From Gemmatimonadota bacterium (GTDB taxonomy: Bacteria > Gemmatimonadota > Gemmatimonadetes > Palauibacterales > Palauibacteraceae), in assembly GCA_030598525.1 (NCBI GenBank), contig JAUVPT010000135.1, positions 1-5,357 of the forward strand: a stretch of 5,357 nucleotides of DNA, in the 5' to 3' direction. Under the pieces are notes generated by a model. It was not told the DNA's origin, did not search any database, and saw only the letters and a program-made list of their open reading frames with translations. The position numbers and the translations under genes are program-made. Positions 5,115 through 5,357 of the stretch are shown piece after piece (the first letter of the stretch is position 1; each line of letters begins with the position of its first letter).

Positions 5115-5120
5115 TATATT
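5115..5120 (+). promoter_or_regulatory. Possible -10 element upstream of the aminotransferase
   Basis: TATATT matches TATAAT at five of six bases in an otherwise GC-rich gap, but no acceptable -35 hexamer lies 16-18 bp upstream. It is followed by the short direct repeat GATCTGATCTGA (5124-5135). Confidence 0.2.
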
Positions 5121-5138
5121 CCCGATCTGATCTGACCG

Positions 5139-5159
5139 CGCCGGCCTCCGTGGCCGGCG
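5139..5159 (+). terminator. GC-rich hairpin after rpsU, possible terminator or leader hairpin
   Basis: CGCCGGCC (5139-5146) and GGCCGGCG (5152-5159) form a perfect 8-bp stem around TCCGT. Only TTCGTGGTT follows, so the U-tract is poor. It lies 80 nt after the rpsU stop and 33 nt before the next gene. It could be a weak terminator of rpsU or a hairpin in the leader of the aminotransferase gene. Confidence 0.35.
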
Positions 5160-5192
5160 TTCGTGGTTCCCCACCCGGCCGGTGAACCAGAG

Positions 5193-5357
5193 ATGACTTC
5201 CCATCCGGGCACGAGCCCTGCTCTGTGCTGGGCCCGCGGTGCCTTACGACCGGTAACCGAGTTCCGACCCCACCTGGGCGACCGGGCCTTCCGCTACGGC
5301 GATGGAGTGTTCGCCACGATGGCCCTCGAACGCGGCTGCCTGCTGGACGCCGACGCG
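5193..5357 (+). CDS. Class IV PLP aminotransferase (PabC/IlvE fold), N-terminal 55 residues, cut by window edge
   Basis: The frame is open from ATG 5193 to the last base, giving exactly 55 codons. The segment LGDRAFRYGDGVFATMALERG (residues 29-48, abutting motifs) matches the conserved N-terminal signature of fold-type IV aminotransferases, usually D(R/H)xFxYGDGVFET. This family includes aminodeoxychorismate lyase (PabC, folate), branched-chain aminotransferase (IlvE) and D-amino-acid transaminase (Dat). Here the usual Glu of VFET is Ala. The YGDGVF-T-M wording leans toward PabC-like proteins, but the catalytic lysine and substrate-loop residues lie outside the window, so I do not assign a symbol. 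The start is supported by GGTGA seven bases upstream; an in-frame GTG at 5163 is a weaker alternative. The gap after rpsU is 134 bp, so it may have its own promoter. Confidence 0.85.
   Translation, partial: MTSHPGTSPALCWARGALRPVTEFRPHLGDRAFRYGDGVFATMALERGCLLDADA

Noticed and set aside
4406..5212. Minus-strand open frame opposite the cold-shock gene and rpsU
   Set aside because: It is antisense to two genes with clear family signatures, and its translation is low-complexity with no motif.

Overview
The window is bacterial, GC-rich DNA with tightly packed genes. It uses GTG and TTG start codons freely and has clear Shine-Dalgarno sites. I see no transposase, integrase, CRISPR array, tRNA or rRNA. 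GC-richness, the small housekeeping genes and the B12-era style regulation would fit a phylum such as Gemmatimonadota, but that placement is a guess and no marker here proves it.

Left part (1-3309, minus strand): three genes run right to left as a likely operon. They are pyk (pyruvate kinase, GTG start), a PhnP/RNase Z-type metallo-beta-lactamase-fold hydrolase 4 nt downstream, and lepA (elongation factor 4, GTG start) 43 nt further on. lepA runs off the left edge.

Middle (3310-4278): upstream of pyk lie a perfect 10-bp hairpin and a textbook intrinsic terminator (3423-3461, minus strand). The terminator closes a 113-residue unrecognised gene (3477-3818, minus). A 460-bp divergent spacer separates that gene from the next one. 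It holds two 16-bp near-palindromes spaced 31 bp centre to centre that look like a tandem NrdR operator (4094-4109 and 4125-4140). These overlap a minus-strand promoter candidate. The resulting ~290-nt leader can fold into a long three-way-junction RNA (3964-4060). No ribonucleotide reductase gene lies in the window, so either the orphan gene or the cold-shock gene may be an unexpected NrdR target. This is the most interesting part of the window.

Right part (4279-5357, plus strand): a cold-shock-domain protein with an 80-residue Arg/Gly/Ser-rich tail; then rpsU (ribosomal protein bS21, TTG start) behind its own promoter, whose spacer contains a perfect 13-bp palindrome; then the first 55 codons of a class IV (PabC/IlvE-fold) aminotransferase, cut by the right edge. 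The clear theme is translation and RNA handling (LepA, bS21, cold-shock protein) beside central metabolism (pyruvate kinase, aminotransferase).
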